Shown here one piece after another: positions 23,955 through 36,238 of a stretch of DNA of 64,000 bases (position 1 is its first letter; each line of letters begins with the position of its first letter). Origin of the DNA: Stomoxys calcitrans (Eukaryota; Arthropoda; Insecta; Diptera; Muscidae); contig NC_081553.1 in the NCBI RefSeq assembly GCF_963082655.1, positions 225,279,570-225,343,569 on the forward strand. The letters are read 5' to 3'. Under the pieces are notes generated by a model that was not told where the DNA came from, did no database searches, and saw only the letters and a list, made by a program, of their open reading frames with translations. The position numbers and the translations under genes are program-made.

Positions 23955-24588
23955 AAGGTTATGCATGAAAAAACATACTGAATATAAGTATTGGTCTCAT
24001 CACGCTCCCGTAGAGTCGGTAGACTATACTCGGATTCAGGCCCCATTTAAAGCCCCAGGCCCTTCTACATGGTACCCAACATCTGTGAGCCTTTTCGGTA
24101 CGCTCGCGAATTTCATATTTTCTGTTCAGTTTCCTGTCCAAGATCATTCCTAAGTATTTGACCTTGTCATATATCGAAATCGTTCTGTTGAGGAAACCTG
24201 GTGCATCTAATTGACCCATCTTCGTCTTCTTTGTTTACAGGCAAATTTCAGTCTTTTCTGGGTTAACTTTGAGACCACTTGGTCTAACCTAGTCTAATGC
24301 AACCTCCAAGACCTTTTCGCCCCTTTTGCACACCTGATTTGGATCCTTGCCCCTTAGGAGTATTATAACATGAACGGGTTTTACCCCTTCTCATCGAGTC
24401 TTCGTAATAGGTTATTTATGGTGGTCACCCATAGGAGTGGTCATAAAATAATATTGAAACTTTGTTACAGTTCTTCCATGGCTCCTGAATTAACGCAATA
24501 TGTATATTGCCTTTGCTGATTTTCTCCATAAGAGTGTGTGTAGCAGTCTCGCTCCGGTGGAGATTTGTCTGGTTGACCTCAATCATAG
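23955..24588 (-). pseudogene. Internally deleted LINE: endonuclease start joined to reverse transcriptase end
   Basis: Read on the minus strand, about 24585 to 24440 encodes the N-terminal part of a LINE endonuclease (LIQEPWKNC-type motif). The part from about 24440 to 23959 encodes the end of a reverse transcriptase (GLKVNPEKTEICL, VKYLGMILDRKLN, WGLNPSIVYRLYGSVMRPI). Everything between is missing. Stops and frameshifts are present. It resembles LINE clades that also carry RNase H. Confidence 0.7.
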
Positions 24589-24589
24589 C

Positions 24590-24988
24590 TGTACTTACTT
24601 GACTTAAATTGGCTATGACAGAACATTTGTTCCACTACCCGAACGTAGAATAGCGTTCCAAACGCCTCGATCTTCTACGCGCCTTCTAAAATCCCTAACA
24701 CCAAGTTTCGAGGTGTCTCCCACCACTTGATCTTTCAATCGAGCTCTTGGTCGTTCCGGTTTGCGTGTATCACCGTGATCGCCTTTAAATGACTTATTTG
24801 GTGGGATTTCTTCATCCATTCCGGCAACACGACCTAGCCAACACAACCGTTGTGTTTTGATGCGTTTAACTACAGCTCGTGGTTCATACGACACCTATGT
24901 TCTCCATTAGCACAAACTGGTCCATATACTTTACAAGGGATTTTTCTCTCAAACACTCCAAGAACTATCTCATCTGGTTTCGCAGGTA
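24590..24988 (-). pseudogene. RTE-like LINE 3' fragment
   Basis: The minus strand encodes the same C-terminal block as the element at 1322-3966: LCWLGRVAGMDEE, DQVVGDTSKLGVRDFRRR, ending TNVLS. Upstream remnants of the GVFERKI ... YGPVC region extend to 24988. It directly abuts the LINE fragment on one side and a GTCY element on the other. Confidence 0.8.
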
Positions 24989-26337
24989 CCCATACATATG
25001 AATATATATTCATGATCGCCATGACATTTTAAGTCGATCTAGCTACGTCTGTCCGTCTGTGGAAAGCACTCTAACTTTCGATGGAGTAAAGCTGGGCGCT
25101 TAAAATGGGTCCATAACCTGATATAGCTGCCATATAAACCGATCTTGGGTCTTGACTTCTTGAGCTTTTAGAAAGCGGAATTCTTATCCAATTTTACTGA
25201 AATTTTCCACATGGTGTTCTAATAACACTTCCAACAACTGTGCGAAGTATGGTCCAAATCGGTTCATAACCTGATATAGCTGCCATATAAAACGATCTTG
25301 GGTTTTGACTTCTTGAGCCTCTAGAGGGCGCAATTCTCATTCAATTTGACTGAAATTTTGCACATAGTGTTCTGGTATCACTTCCGACAACTATGCTAAG
25401 TATGGTTCAAAACGGTCCATAACCTGATATAGCTGCCATATAAACCGATCTTGGGTCTTAACTTCTTGAGCCTCTAGAGGGGGCAATTCTCATCCAATTT
25501 CACTGAAATTTTGCACATAGTGTTCTGATATCACTTCCAACAATTGTGCAAAGTATGGTCCAAATCGGTTTATATCCTGGTATAGCTGATATAAACCGAT
25601 CTTGGGTCTTGACTTCTTGAGCCTCTAGAGGGTGCAATTCTCATCCAATTTGATTGAAATTTTGCACATAATGTTCTGATATCACTTCCAACAATTGTGT
25701 GAGGTATGGTTCAAATCGGTCCATAACCTGATATAGCTGCCATATAAACCGAACTTGGGTCTTGACACCTTGAGCTTTTAGAAGGCGGAATTCTTATCCG
25801 ATTTGACAGAAATTTTGCACATAGTGTTCTGATATCACTTCCAATATTTATGCGAAGTATGGCTCAAATCGGTCCATAACCTGATATAGCTGCCATATAA
25901 ACCGATCTTGGGTCTTGACTTCTTGAGCTTTTAGAAGGCGCAATTCCTATCCGATTTGGCTTTAATTTTGCATGTGGTGTTTTGGTATCACTTCCAATAT
26001 TTATGCGAAGTATGGTCCAAATCGATCCATAACCTGATACAGCTGCCATATAAACCGATCTTGGGTCTTAACTTCTTGAGCGTCTAGAGAGCGCAATTCT
26101 CATCTGACTTTGTACAACGGCTTCTCCCATGGCCGTCAACATATGTGTGCAATATGGTCTGAGTCGATTTATAGCTTGACACAGCGGACTATAACTTGAT
26201 ATAGCTCCTCCTCCTTCCATATTCATTATTCTTGGTTTGCCTAAAAAGAGATACTGAGCAAAGAACTCGACAAATGCGATCCATGGTGGAGGCTATATAA
26301 GTTTCAGCCCGGGCGAACTTAGCACGCTCTTACTTGT
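24989..26337 (+). mobile_element. GTCY-family element, array of about 150-165 bp
   Basis: Leader TATTCATGATCGCCATGACA, then GTCTGTCCGTCTG at about 25046-25060, then repeated units with CATAACCTGATATAGCTGCC and ACCGATCTTGGGTCTTGACT. The right end, near 26270-26337, has ATCCATGGTGGAGGCTATAT, GGCGAACTTAGCACG and CTCTTACTTG. That is the reverse complement of the start of the element at 27890. Confidence 0.85.
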
Positions 26338-26390
26338 TTTCTTATTAACATTATTCCTACTGTCCCCATCTACTACTGCCTACTTTTCTT
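26338..26390. repeat. Detached unit of the spaced-motif array
   Basis: ATTCCTACTGTCCCCATCTACT appears again immediately right of the GTCY element. This shows the array at 22440-23950 continued here before the LINE and GTCY insertions separated it. Confidence 0.75.
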
Positions 26391-27889
26391 GATCATAAGG
26401 CTTTTTTTATGGTCAATTTAATAAACTTAAATTAAATTAACATTTAATGAATTTGTTTTTTTTTTGTTGCTATTCATTGCCATAACCACAGCCTTTACTT
26501 GGCCCTGTTTTATGCCTCTTGAAAAATATGAAAGAAAACAAGCCTCTTGCCCTTTTTGCATTACAGTTGAAGTTATTTGGTTTTGTGTTGGTTTTCTCGT
26601 TCTTTTGTTTGTTTATCTCCACTTTGAGTTTGCCCCTCATTAATTTTTATTAGCTGTTTTAGAATTGTATTTGTCTGTTTTTTTTTTTCTTTTCCTTCAG
26701 AATTTAATTTGGACGCGGTCATTAACTATCGCTTTATGGAATTTCACCGTGAAATATCCTTCAAATTGTAGCCTACTTTTTCATCTCTTCCCCCCCCCCC
26801 CCCCCCCACCACTAGAGTTTACTATTCCTCACTGTCTTTCTGCCCCCAAAATTTTTTTTGGGGGGCTTCTCGATTTCAATGCTCGATGTTCAATGTTTCC
26901 TGGAAATGTGTAATAACCAACTTGAAATGTTGTTCTCCTTCATCATCATCATCATTAGCAAAGGCAAAGACCTTTAATACTTAGTTACAGTTTTTTAGTT
27001 CTTTTTTGGTTTCCATGACCTTTGACCAAAGGTTAAAAATATTTCCTACTCGTAGTGTATAGGTGTATGAGTGTTTTTACTTCTGTTTTTTATGCTCTCA
27101 TCACATTTGGAATTAAGAAAAGTGTTTTTTTTTTTTGAGTGTTTCTTTGGATTGTGTCATCGACATGGGTTTCCTTTCTATTTCGTTTCATTATTCTTCA
27201 TCTTCATTCATTGGTCGCATAAAAATTCATTGTATATAAAACATGAAATTATGTTTTTTCCTTTGAGGTTTTTTTCTTCTTTTTGAAATAACATTTGTCT
27301 ATGTATTTATGTATGAGATAGCTATAAGTATGTACATACATATGTAGGTCGATTTATTTTTTATACTATGTAAATATTGAATTATGTAAATGCTGACTGT
27401 AAGTCGTCTTACAGTCTTAAGAACAAAAAAAAAATTTTTTTTTTTGATTAACAACAAGACGAGATGAGAAGTCATAAAAGACAGAATGTGCCATCATTGT
27501 GTAAAGGAAAAAAAAGGAAAGCAATTTTATTATAGACTTGAAAGACAAATAGCCGCCTCAGCATTGTTACATGACATATTCAAGTGCCTAACATTCAATT
27601 GTACCATTTATGCATTTAATGACACCGCAACCTTGTGATATGTTATTGATATCCAGTAGAGCTTTTCACTTTTTATAGCATAATAAATTTTTTTTTTGTT
27701 TCTTTTTTTTAATTTAATTTCGGAAAATTGGAATTTTCAGTAAATACTAAAACAATAGATTTTTAAAGATATTTAAAAAAAATTTACCATTTGAAGTATA
27801 ATAGCATAGTTATATCTTTTAATAAATTTCTTTTTGAACGAGTTACAACTTATGATTAAAAAATATCCCCTTTGCATGGACTTTAACTT
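26391..27889. other. Intron sequence with a poly-C run
   Basis: AT-rich DNA with an 18-base C run at 26790-26807 and a CAT repeat near 26941-26956. No coding feature or transposon recognised. Confidence 0.6.
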
Positions 27890-30138
27890 AAACAAGTAAA
27901 AGCGTGCCAAGTTCGGCCGGGCCGAATCTTATATACCCTCCACCATGGATCGCATTTGTCGAGTTCTTTTCCCGGCATCTCTTCTTAGGCAAAAAAAGGA
28001 TATGAGAAAAGATTTGCTCTGCTATTAGAGCGATATCAAGATATGGTCCGGTTTGGACCACAATTAAATTATATGTTGGAGACCTGTGTAAAATGTCAGC
28101 CAATTCGAATAAGAATTGCACCCTTTGGGGGCTCAAGAAGTAAAATAGAGAGACCGATTTATATGGAAGCTGTATCGGGCTATCGACCGATAACAGACCA
28201 TAATAAACACGCATGTTGATGGTCATGAGAGAATCCGTCGTACAAAATTTCAGCCAAATCGGATAGGAATTGCGCCCTCTAGAGGCTCAAGAAGTCAAGA
28301 CCCAAGATCGGTTTATATGGCAGCTATATCAGGTTATGAACCGATTTGAACCATACTTGGCACAGTTGCTGGATATGATAACAAAATACTACGTGCAAAA
28401 TTTCAGTCAAATCGGACTAAAACTGCGCCCTCAAAAGGGCTCCAGAAGTCAAGACCCAAGATCGGTTTATATGGCAGCTACATCAGGTTATGAACCGATT
28501 TGAACCATACTTCGCACAGTTGTTGGAAATGATATCAGAACACTATGTGCAAAATTTCAGTCAAATTGGATTAGAATTGCGCCCTCAAGAGTCTCAAGAA
28601 GTCAAGTCTTCTGATCTGTTTATATGACAGCTATATCAGGCTATGAACCGATTTGAACCATACTTGGCACTGTTATTGGATATCATATCAAAACACGTCG
28701 TGCAAAATTTCATCCCAATCGGATTAGAATTGCGCCCTCTAGAGGCTCAAGAAGTCAAGACCCAAAATCGGTTTATATGACAGCTATACCAGGTTATGGA
28801 CCGAATTGAACCATACTTGGCACAGTTATTGGATATCATATCAAAACACGTCGTGCAAAATTTCATCCCAATCGGATAAGAATTGGGCACTCTAGAGGCT
28901 CAAGAAGTCAAGACCCAAGATCGGTTTATATGACAGCTATATCAGTTTATGGACCGAATTGAACCATACTTGGCACATTTGTTGGATATGAAACCAAAAC
29001 GCCACGTGCGAAATTTCAGTCAAATCGGACTAAAATTGCGCCCTTAAGAGGCTCAAGAAGTCAAGTCCCCAGATCTGTTTATATGACAGCTATATCAGGT
29101 TATGGACCGAATTGAACCATACTTGGCACAATTATTGGATATCATAACAAAACACGTCGTTCAAAATTTCAGTCAAATCGGACTTAAATTGCGCCCTTAA
29201 GAGGCTCAAGAAGTCAAGTCCCCAGATCTGTTAATATGACACCTATAACAGGTTATGAACCGATTTGAACCATACTTGGCACAGTTATTGGTAATCATAA
29301 CAAAACATGTCGTGCAAAATTTCATCCCAATCGAATAAGAATTGCGCACTCTAGAGGCTTAAGAAGTCAAGACCCAAGATCGGTTTATATGGCAGCTATA
29401 TCAGGTTATGAACCGATTTGAACCATACTTGGCACAGTTATTGGATATCATATCAAAACACGTCGTGCAAAATTTCATCCCAATCGGATAAGAATTGCGC
29501 ACTCTAGAGGCCCAAGAAGTCAAGACCCAAGATCGGTTTATATGGCAGCTATATCAAAACATGGACCGATATAGCCCATTTACAATACCAACCGACCGAC
29601 ACTAATAAGAAATGCAAATGCAAATTTTGCCCATGAACATTCTACTAAGGAACAGGGACAAACTTCTCACATATCAATGAGTGCAGTCCGATTCAAGTTT
29701 AAGCTCAATGATAAGTGGCCTCCTTTTTATAGCCGAGTCCGAACGGCGTTCCGCAGTACGACACCTCTTTGGAGAGAAGTTTTACATGGCATAGTACCTC
29801 GCAAATGTTGCCAGCATTAGGAGAGGAAAACCACCGCTGAAAATTTTTTTCTGATGGTCACGCCAGGATTCGAACCCAGGCTTTCAGCGTCATAGGCGGT
29901 CATGCTAACCTCTGCGCTACGGTGGCCTATGTGTGCAAAATTTCAAGCAGCTAGCTTTATTCCTTCGGAAGTTAGCGTGCTTTCGACAGACAGACGGACG
30001 GACATGGCTAGATCGACATAAAATGTCGCGACGATCAAGAATATATCTACTTTATGGGATCTCAGACGAATATTTCGAGTAGTTACAAACAGAATGACGA
30101 AATTAGTATACCCCCATCCTATGGTGGAGGGTATAAAA
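27890..30138 (-). mobile_element. GTCY-family element, both ends present, with nested SINE
   Basis: As written on the plus strand it begins ACAAGTAAAAGCGTGCCAAG with GGCCGGGCCGAATC and CCCTCCACCATGGATCGC. It ends with the inverted leader: ACAGACAGACGGACGGACAT, ATCAAGAATATATC, then CCCCCATCCTATGGTGGAGG and TATAAAAA. In between are about nine units of roughly 155-170 bp with GAGGCTCAAGAAGTCAAGAC and GGTTTATATGGCAGCTATAT. A SINE-A copy splits the right part at 29612-29927. Confidence 0.85.
29612..29927 (-). repeat. SINE-A, full length
   Basis: About 316 bp. The minus strand reads GGCCACCGTAGCGCAGAGGT (A-box-like), TGGGTTCGAATCCTGGC (B-box-like), body and tail ending in GCAAAATTTGCATTTGCAT. It is one of the two best full-length copies here and a good reference for the family. 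It interrupts a GTCY element and is therefore younger than it. Confidence 0.9.
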
Positions 30139-30279
30139 AAAAACTGATTGTATGGCAACGAAATAGAATTTTTAAACTTTGATACTGTTTTACTGGACAG
30201 AGCTCGTTCCGCTGAGTCTCTTTAACTCTCTACTGTCTTTTTAGGGTGGGGACACTTTGCCCTGAATGTGCATATCGTG

Positions 30280-30543
30280 CTTCTGTAGCCTAGGTCCGCC
30301 TGTGACCTGTGTTTGAATCCTGGCGGAACTTCGAACAAAATTTAAAGCGGTGGCTATCCCCTCTTATGCTGGCGACATTTGCGAGGTACCATGCCATGCA
30401 TAGTCATGTATAAAAATTTTCCCAAAGAGGTGTCGCACTGCGGCACGCCGTTCAGATTCGGCTATAAAAAAGCTCCCTTATCGTTGATAAATTCAACTTG
30501 AATCGGGAAAAGTTTGCCCCTGCTCGGTTCCTGGGCAAATTTT
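30280..30543 (+). repeat. Diverged SINE-A copy
   Basis: A weak head (GTGTTTGAATCCTGGCGG) is followed by the typical body: CTTATGCTGGCGACATTTGC, CAAAGAGGTGTCGCACTGCG, CGGCTATAAAAAAGCTCC. The A-box region is largely lost. Confidence 0.75.
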
Positions 30544-30544
30544 T

Positions 30545-31300
30545 CTCCTACTTCCAAATACCTTTCTTTTGAGTCCCATATTACCGTATTGGTAAATATT
30601 TCGCGTTTCGGAAGTGGTCATTTAGCCATTAAAGTAAATATAAGATTCGTGCTCTATTTTCAGAAACATTTCATATGAGTCCCATAATGGCATGCTCGGT
30701 AAATAAGTTGTGTTTGACTGTGTGGTGAAGCCCAGGGGCTTTGTCCCAAAAATGGATATAAATTTCTCGAAAATCAATAAATTTCCAACCCAAATACAAT
30801 ATATCGGATTCGTGTTCTACTCTAAAAACCATCTTATTTGAGCCTCATATTACAATAGTCCGCAAATACTTCCTATTTGGGTGGTGTTGTGGGGGTGGGG
30901 TGGCCCCCCAGAAACGTGGTCCCACATTTGGATATTAGATTCGTATTCTCCTCGCAAATACCTTTCATTTGAGTCCCACATAGCCAAGGTCGGTAAATAT
31001 GTCCGTTTTAGGCGTGTTTTGGGGGTTGGGGTGGTCCCCCCAACACTTGGTCCGCCAATTGGATATCAAATACCTTTTCTTATCCTAAATACCTTTCATT
31101 TGAGTCCCATATTGTCGTGATTGGTCTAAATATATGTTTGGTAGGTTTTAGGATGGGGCGGCCCCCCTAGGTACCCCATCCATATTTTTAGGGTACTATA
31201 TGAGAGCACACAACATTTTGCTTAAATCGCACCACCCATCTCCGAGATCTGGCGCTTCTGAAAATTAGGGTAAGGGGGAGGGTCCGATTGTGCAGAAAAA
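30545..31300 (-). mobile_element. Helitron-like fragment, reverse orientation
   Basis: Repeated AAATACCTTTCATTTGAGTC blocks. At 31120-31290 there is a near reverse complement of 36415-36610, including the CACCCATCTCCGAGAT and GGTAAGGGGGAGGGTCCG stretches. Same family as 36239-37654. Neither terminus is clearly present. Confidence 0.6.
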
Positions 31301-31470
31301 TACCCCTGAATAGAGCTGCCTTAGAAATAATCCTACCTCGAGTTAGGAAAGAGGTATTCTAATGAAATTTAATTAGCGTAAAGTAAGCGAATGAAACTTG
31401 TTAAAAAAAAAATGTTCCTGTCATGTAAAGTCATGTTTTGGGAGAAAATTGGCTTATCGAAAGTCGGAAA

Positions 31471-31984
31471 TTTGTATACCCTCCACAAAAGCATGGGGGT
31501 ATACCAATTTCGTTATTCCGATCTTGATCGTCTCGATGTTCTGAGTCGAACTAGCCATGTCCGTCGTCCGTCCGTTCATCTGTCTGTGTGTGGAAAGCAC
31601 TCAAACTTTGGAAGGAGAAATGCTAGGCGCCTGAAATTTTGCACAAATAAATCCTATCAGTATAGGTCGATGAAAATGGGCCATATCGGTACATGTTTTG
31701 ATGTAGCTGCCATATAAACCTATTTTGGGTCTTGACTTCTTGAGCCTCGAGACGGCGCAATTCTTATACGATTTGGCTGACATTTTGTGTGAGGTGTTTT
31801 GTTATGACTTCCAACAAATGTGTTAAGTATGGTCGAAATCGGTTCATAACTTCATATAGCTGCCATATAAACCGAACTTGGATCTTGACCTCTTGAGCCT
31901 CTCTAGAGGCTCTAGAGATGGCTAAAATTTGGCATGAAGTCTTTTGTTTCGACTTCCAATAACTATGGTAAGTATGGTTCATAC
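31471..31984 (+). mobile_element. GTCY-family element, right side truncated
   Basis: It starts TATACCCTCCACAAAAGCAT with GGGGGTATACC, then GTCCGTCGTCCGTCCG, then one to two array units (TTGATGTAGCTGCCATATAA, GACTTCTTGAGCCTCG). It ends abruptly where a LINE fragment begins. Confidence 0.8.
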
Positions 31985-32530
31985 CAGTTCTCACCTTTTT
32001 CTGCTGTCCTTCCTTAGACCAACCAGCTCTGGGGTCCACCATGGCGGTCGCTGTTTGCCCCTTGACCTGTTACTAGGACATGCTGACACGAGAGAGTTAT
32101 TCAGGGCCTTCGTGATCCGCTTGACCATTATATCTATAGCCTGCACATTCGCCACTTTCTTTTCTGGTCCAGAAGGGATAGACATGCAGAATTTGTGCCA
32201 AAATTTATCCCAATCCGTTTTTTTTTTTCTGTTTAGCGGAGGGACCACTTCTGCAGTATTTTATCCAAAGCTTAAACTAATATAACGATAATCAGAGAAG
32301 CTGCGGTCTTCCAACATTTCCCTGTCATATATTCTTTGCCGATGCAAAGGTAATATCTAGTACTTCCGTCCTGTTCCTGGTAATAAAGGTCGATTTATCC
32401 CCTTTATTACAAATCGCCAGATTGCAACTTACAATATATTCGATAAGCACCCCCTTCGATGACATCAGAACTTCCCTATATCTGGTGATGTGCATTAGCA
32501 TCACTAGCCAGTCACTTAGCATCACTAGCC
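31985..32530 (-). pseudogene. LINE fragment: endonuclease end and linker
   Basis: On the minus strand, 32525-32325 encodes the end of an endonuclease domain (LIEYIVSCNLAICNKGDKST, EVLDITFASAKN). The part from 32248 to 31991 encodes the linker before the reverse transcriptase (RSRGKQRPPWWTPELVGLRK). This layout is typical of Jockey-like and related LINE clades. The reverse transcriptase is absent. Confidence 0.75.
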
Positions 32531-34035
32531 AGAACTTTGGGAGTGAGCGACTAAACTTTCCTAGAGAAATGCCTTAGGCTTCCCGTGAAACCATTTTTAA
32601 GGAACCCACATTGCTTTGTCTTAAATATAAGACGCAAATGTTCAAATAAACTTATATTTAGGTTAAAAAAATCTTCAATATTTGGTAAAATATCCTTCAA
32701 CGAAGGAATCTGATATTTAAACCTAGTTCTTTATCTTTGGCTTAAATCTTAAAAATTACCACAATTCTTTTTGGGTGTGTTATCCGAGCTCGTCCTCGCG
32801 TTTCTAACCAACATGACATTTTTAACTTCATAAAAATAATTTAGTCTTTAAAAGTGAAAAGCAAATTCCTTAATATCAAGTAAAACTTCTTTCACACAAA
32901 GAAAAATTGTACTCAACAAATCACAAAATTGGCCATAATTAAATTTAGTTTAACATCTCTGAAAGTTACTTCACTTTAGTTTTGAAAATAAATGTTTGAC
33001 CTTTAATCCTATTGGGTACATAAAGCCCTCGTGTTATTTATTATCCTTTCACATCTACATTTACAAGGCGATGTAAGGTGACCAGAGCCACGAATAACAA
33101 TTCCTTATGAACCATCTTCACGACACCTCATAAGCAAGCCTCACTCAGCAAGGCTATATTTTGTGTTGTTGGTCTGGTGAAGCTTGTGGCCAGGAAATGG
33201 AATAATGGCTATGTTTTGTATTGTTGATTTGGCGAAGCTTGTGCAAAGGAAAGGGAATAAAAATGGGATTTTAAATCCACCATTAGAATAATTCTTCATT
33301 ATGCATGGAAGTTCGCATAAAATATGATTTTCCTAACTACCACAATTGTGGTTGGCAATATGGTCAGAGACCATGCCAATCTTTCTTGAAGATTTTTATA
33401 CCACAGAGAGTTGCTAAAAGCGTACGAAATGGAGGAAGATTTTCGTTGTTCTTCTTCCTTCAACTACAAATAAGAACTTGTGGACAATAACCAGCTACCC
33501 GTGTTTTCTCTCTCTATCTCCCTCGCTTACCATTCTCCAAACTCACGTGGCGAATGACTGATTGTACAAATTATAATATTTCTTTATAACCTTCAATAAA
33601 GTTTTATGAATTTTTCTAAGGATTTAACAGTGATTTCATAAGAATTCTTTCCCTTTGGGACATTCTTTGGGCGGGGGGTAAAGTTTTCAGATTTAATGTC
33701 AATTTTACGCATATGAATCAAGAATATTTTTTTCTTTTTTCTTGCGTTGTCCCCAGAAAATAAACAAATTGGGGATGAAGGCACCACTTGTGACAATGAG
33801 GGCATGTGGCAGGGAGCAGAAAGGAGAATACCCCAGGCGAGAATAAAGTTTAGGTCTTTTTTAAACTTCCGGTTAAGTTTATGAATAATTTTTTTGATTT
33901 TCTTTTGAAAATTTTTTTTTTCAAATGGGTCAGCCAAAAAAGACTTTCAGCTTTATTTTCTGGTGAGGAAGCCTGGAATATCTCTTTGAAGAGAATTGGA
34001 CAATGGGATATCTGAAAGCCTTACAGGTATCGCTG
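32531..34035. other. AT-rich intron sequence, nothing recognised
   Basis: A near-duplicate of about 50 bp (GTGTTGTTGGTCTGGTGAAGC, recurring as ATTGTTGATTTGGCGAAGC) lies near 33160-33250. The open frames show no recognisable domain. Confidence 0.5.
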
Positions 34036-34285
34036 CTTAGCAAATGCAAATTTGTCCATGAGCATTTCATTAAAAACAGCGGCGATACTTCTCTCATATT
34101 AATGAGTGATGAACCTCTTTTGTTTGCAAAGTCCAAACGTCGTGCCGCAGAGCGATACTAGTTGACAGAGAAGTTTGACATGGCTGATTACCTCAATATT
34201 GTTGTTAGCATTTGGAGGTGATAACCACCAATGGCAAGTTTCTTGATGGAGGACATGTTATCCTCTGTGTTACGTAGGCTTCCTC
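34036..34285 (-). repeat. Highly diverged SINE-A copy
   Basis: Recognisable landmarks on the plus strand are TGCAAATTTGTCCATGAGCA, CGTCGTGCCGCAGAGCGATA and GATAACCACC. The promoter head is degraded beyond confident recognition. Confidence 0.6.
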
Positions 34286-34740
34286 ATTTGTGAGGCTAAA
34301 CCTACCGCTGAAGAATTTATGCGGATTTTCTCTTTGCAGTTCGAAGCGAAATGTTCACCATATGTCAACATGGTGAACATTTTGAAAATTGTCAATCAGA
34401 AACATGAGAGTGAGGCATAAGTGTCTCTAGATGCCGAATTGTTATTAAGTAAGCACAAGGACTTATTGTGGCCCATTAGCTTCGTGGTCTGACCAAAACA
34501 CTTTCTACTTCTAATAATAGGCCATGGCAACGCAACGCAACGGACATACATACGGGGTCATAGTGGCCCAGCATATAAATCTATTGATTTTAGTAGGAAT
34601 TTTTAGACGTTTTAACCCATCTGCACAGAACCCAACTTTTATTCTGAACTTTTAAATGTGGCCACTAAACAATTTTAAAAAATGCTCAAAGCTGACCACT
34701 TTTTGATGTTTCGAAGAAAAAGAAAATTGAACAATAAAAA
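34286..34740. other. Non-coding spacer
   Basis: A short inverted stretch, GTTCACCATATG near 34350 with CATGGTGAACAT near 34370, forms a small palindrome. Nothing else was recognised. Confidence 0.4.
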
Positions 34741-36238
34741 AAACAAGTAAAAAGGCGTTAAGTTCAGCCGGGCCGATTTGGATACCCACCACCTCGGGTG
34801 TATATGTAAACCACCTTTCGCCATAATCCGGTGAAAAAAATGCATAGTTTATGCCCCCATAGCAGCTTTATCGAAATATGGATATTGAGTGGTCTAATAA
34901 GTACAAGTCATTGTACAATTTTGTAAAACAAAATATTGGTCTGTTTGTTAGACCGATCTGAACCATATACGACATGGATGTCGAAAAGCCTAACATAAGT
35001 CACTTTGTCAAATTTCAGCGAAATCGGATTATAAATGAGCAGCTATATCCAAATCTGAACCGATCTGGGCTAAATTGAGGAGGGTTGTCGAAGAAGGGCC
35101 TAACACAACTCACTGTCCCAAATTTCGGCGACATCGGACATTGAATGATCGGTCTATATGGCAGCTATATCCAAATCTGAACCGATCTGAGCCAAATTGA
35201 AGAAGGATGTCGAAGGGCCTAACAAAACTCTCTGTACCAAATTTCGGCGACATCGGACAATAAATGCGCCTTTTATGGACCAAAAACCTTAAATCGCCGG
35301 ATCGTTCTATATGGCAGCTATATCCAAATCTGAACCGATCTGAGCCAAATTGAAGAAGCATGTCGAGGGGCCTAACTTAACTCACTGTCCCAAATTTCGG
35401 CGACATCGTACAATAAATGCGCCTTTTATGGGTCTAAGACCTTAAATCGAGAGATCGGTCTATATGGCAGCTATATCCGAATCTGGACCAATCTGGGCCA
35501 AATTGCAAAACGATATCGAGGGGCCTAACTTAGCTCACTGTCCCAAATTTCGGCGACATCGGACAATAAATGCGATTTTTATGAGTCTAAGACCTTAAAT
35601 TGAGAGATCGGTCTATATGGCAGCTATATCCAAATCTTAACCGATCTGAGCCAAATTGAAGAAGGATGTCGAAGGGCCTAACGCAACTCACTGTCCTAAA
35701 TTTCAGCAAAATCGTATTATAAATGCGCCTTTTATGGGCCTAAGACCCTAAATCGGCGGATCGGTCTATATGGCAGCTATATCCGAATCTGGACCGATCT
35801 GAGCCAAATTGAAGAAGCATGTCGAGGGGCCTAACTTAGCTCACTGTCCCAAATTTCGGCGACACCGAACAATGAATGCGCCTTTTATGGACCCAAAACC
35901 TTAAATCAGCGGATCCGTCTATAAAGCAGCTATATCCAAATCTGGACCGATCTGGGCCACATTGATGAAGGATGTCGAAGGGCCTAACGCAACTCACTGT
36001 CCTAAATTTCAGCAAAATCGTATTATAAATGCGCCTTTTATGGGCCTAAGACCCTAAATCGGCGGATCGGTCTATATGGCAGCTATATCCGAATCTGGAC
36101 CGATCTGAGCCAAATTGAAGAAGGATGTTGAAGGGCTTAACACAACTCTCCGTTCCAAATTTTGGCAAAATCGGATAATGAATGTGGCTTTTACGGGCCT
36201 AAGACCTTAAATCGGCAGATCGGTCTGTATGAGGGCTA

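Noticed and set aside
29612..29927. tRNA gene from the A- and B-box-like sequence
   Set aside because: The cloverleaf cannot be completed, the body continues for over 200 bases, and many copies exist, so it is a SINE.
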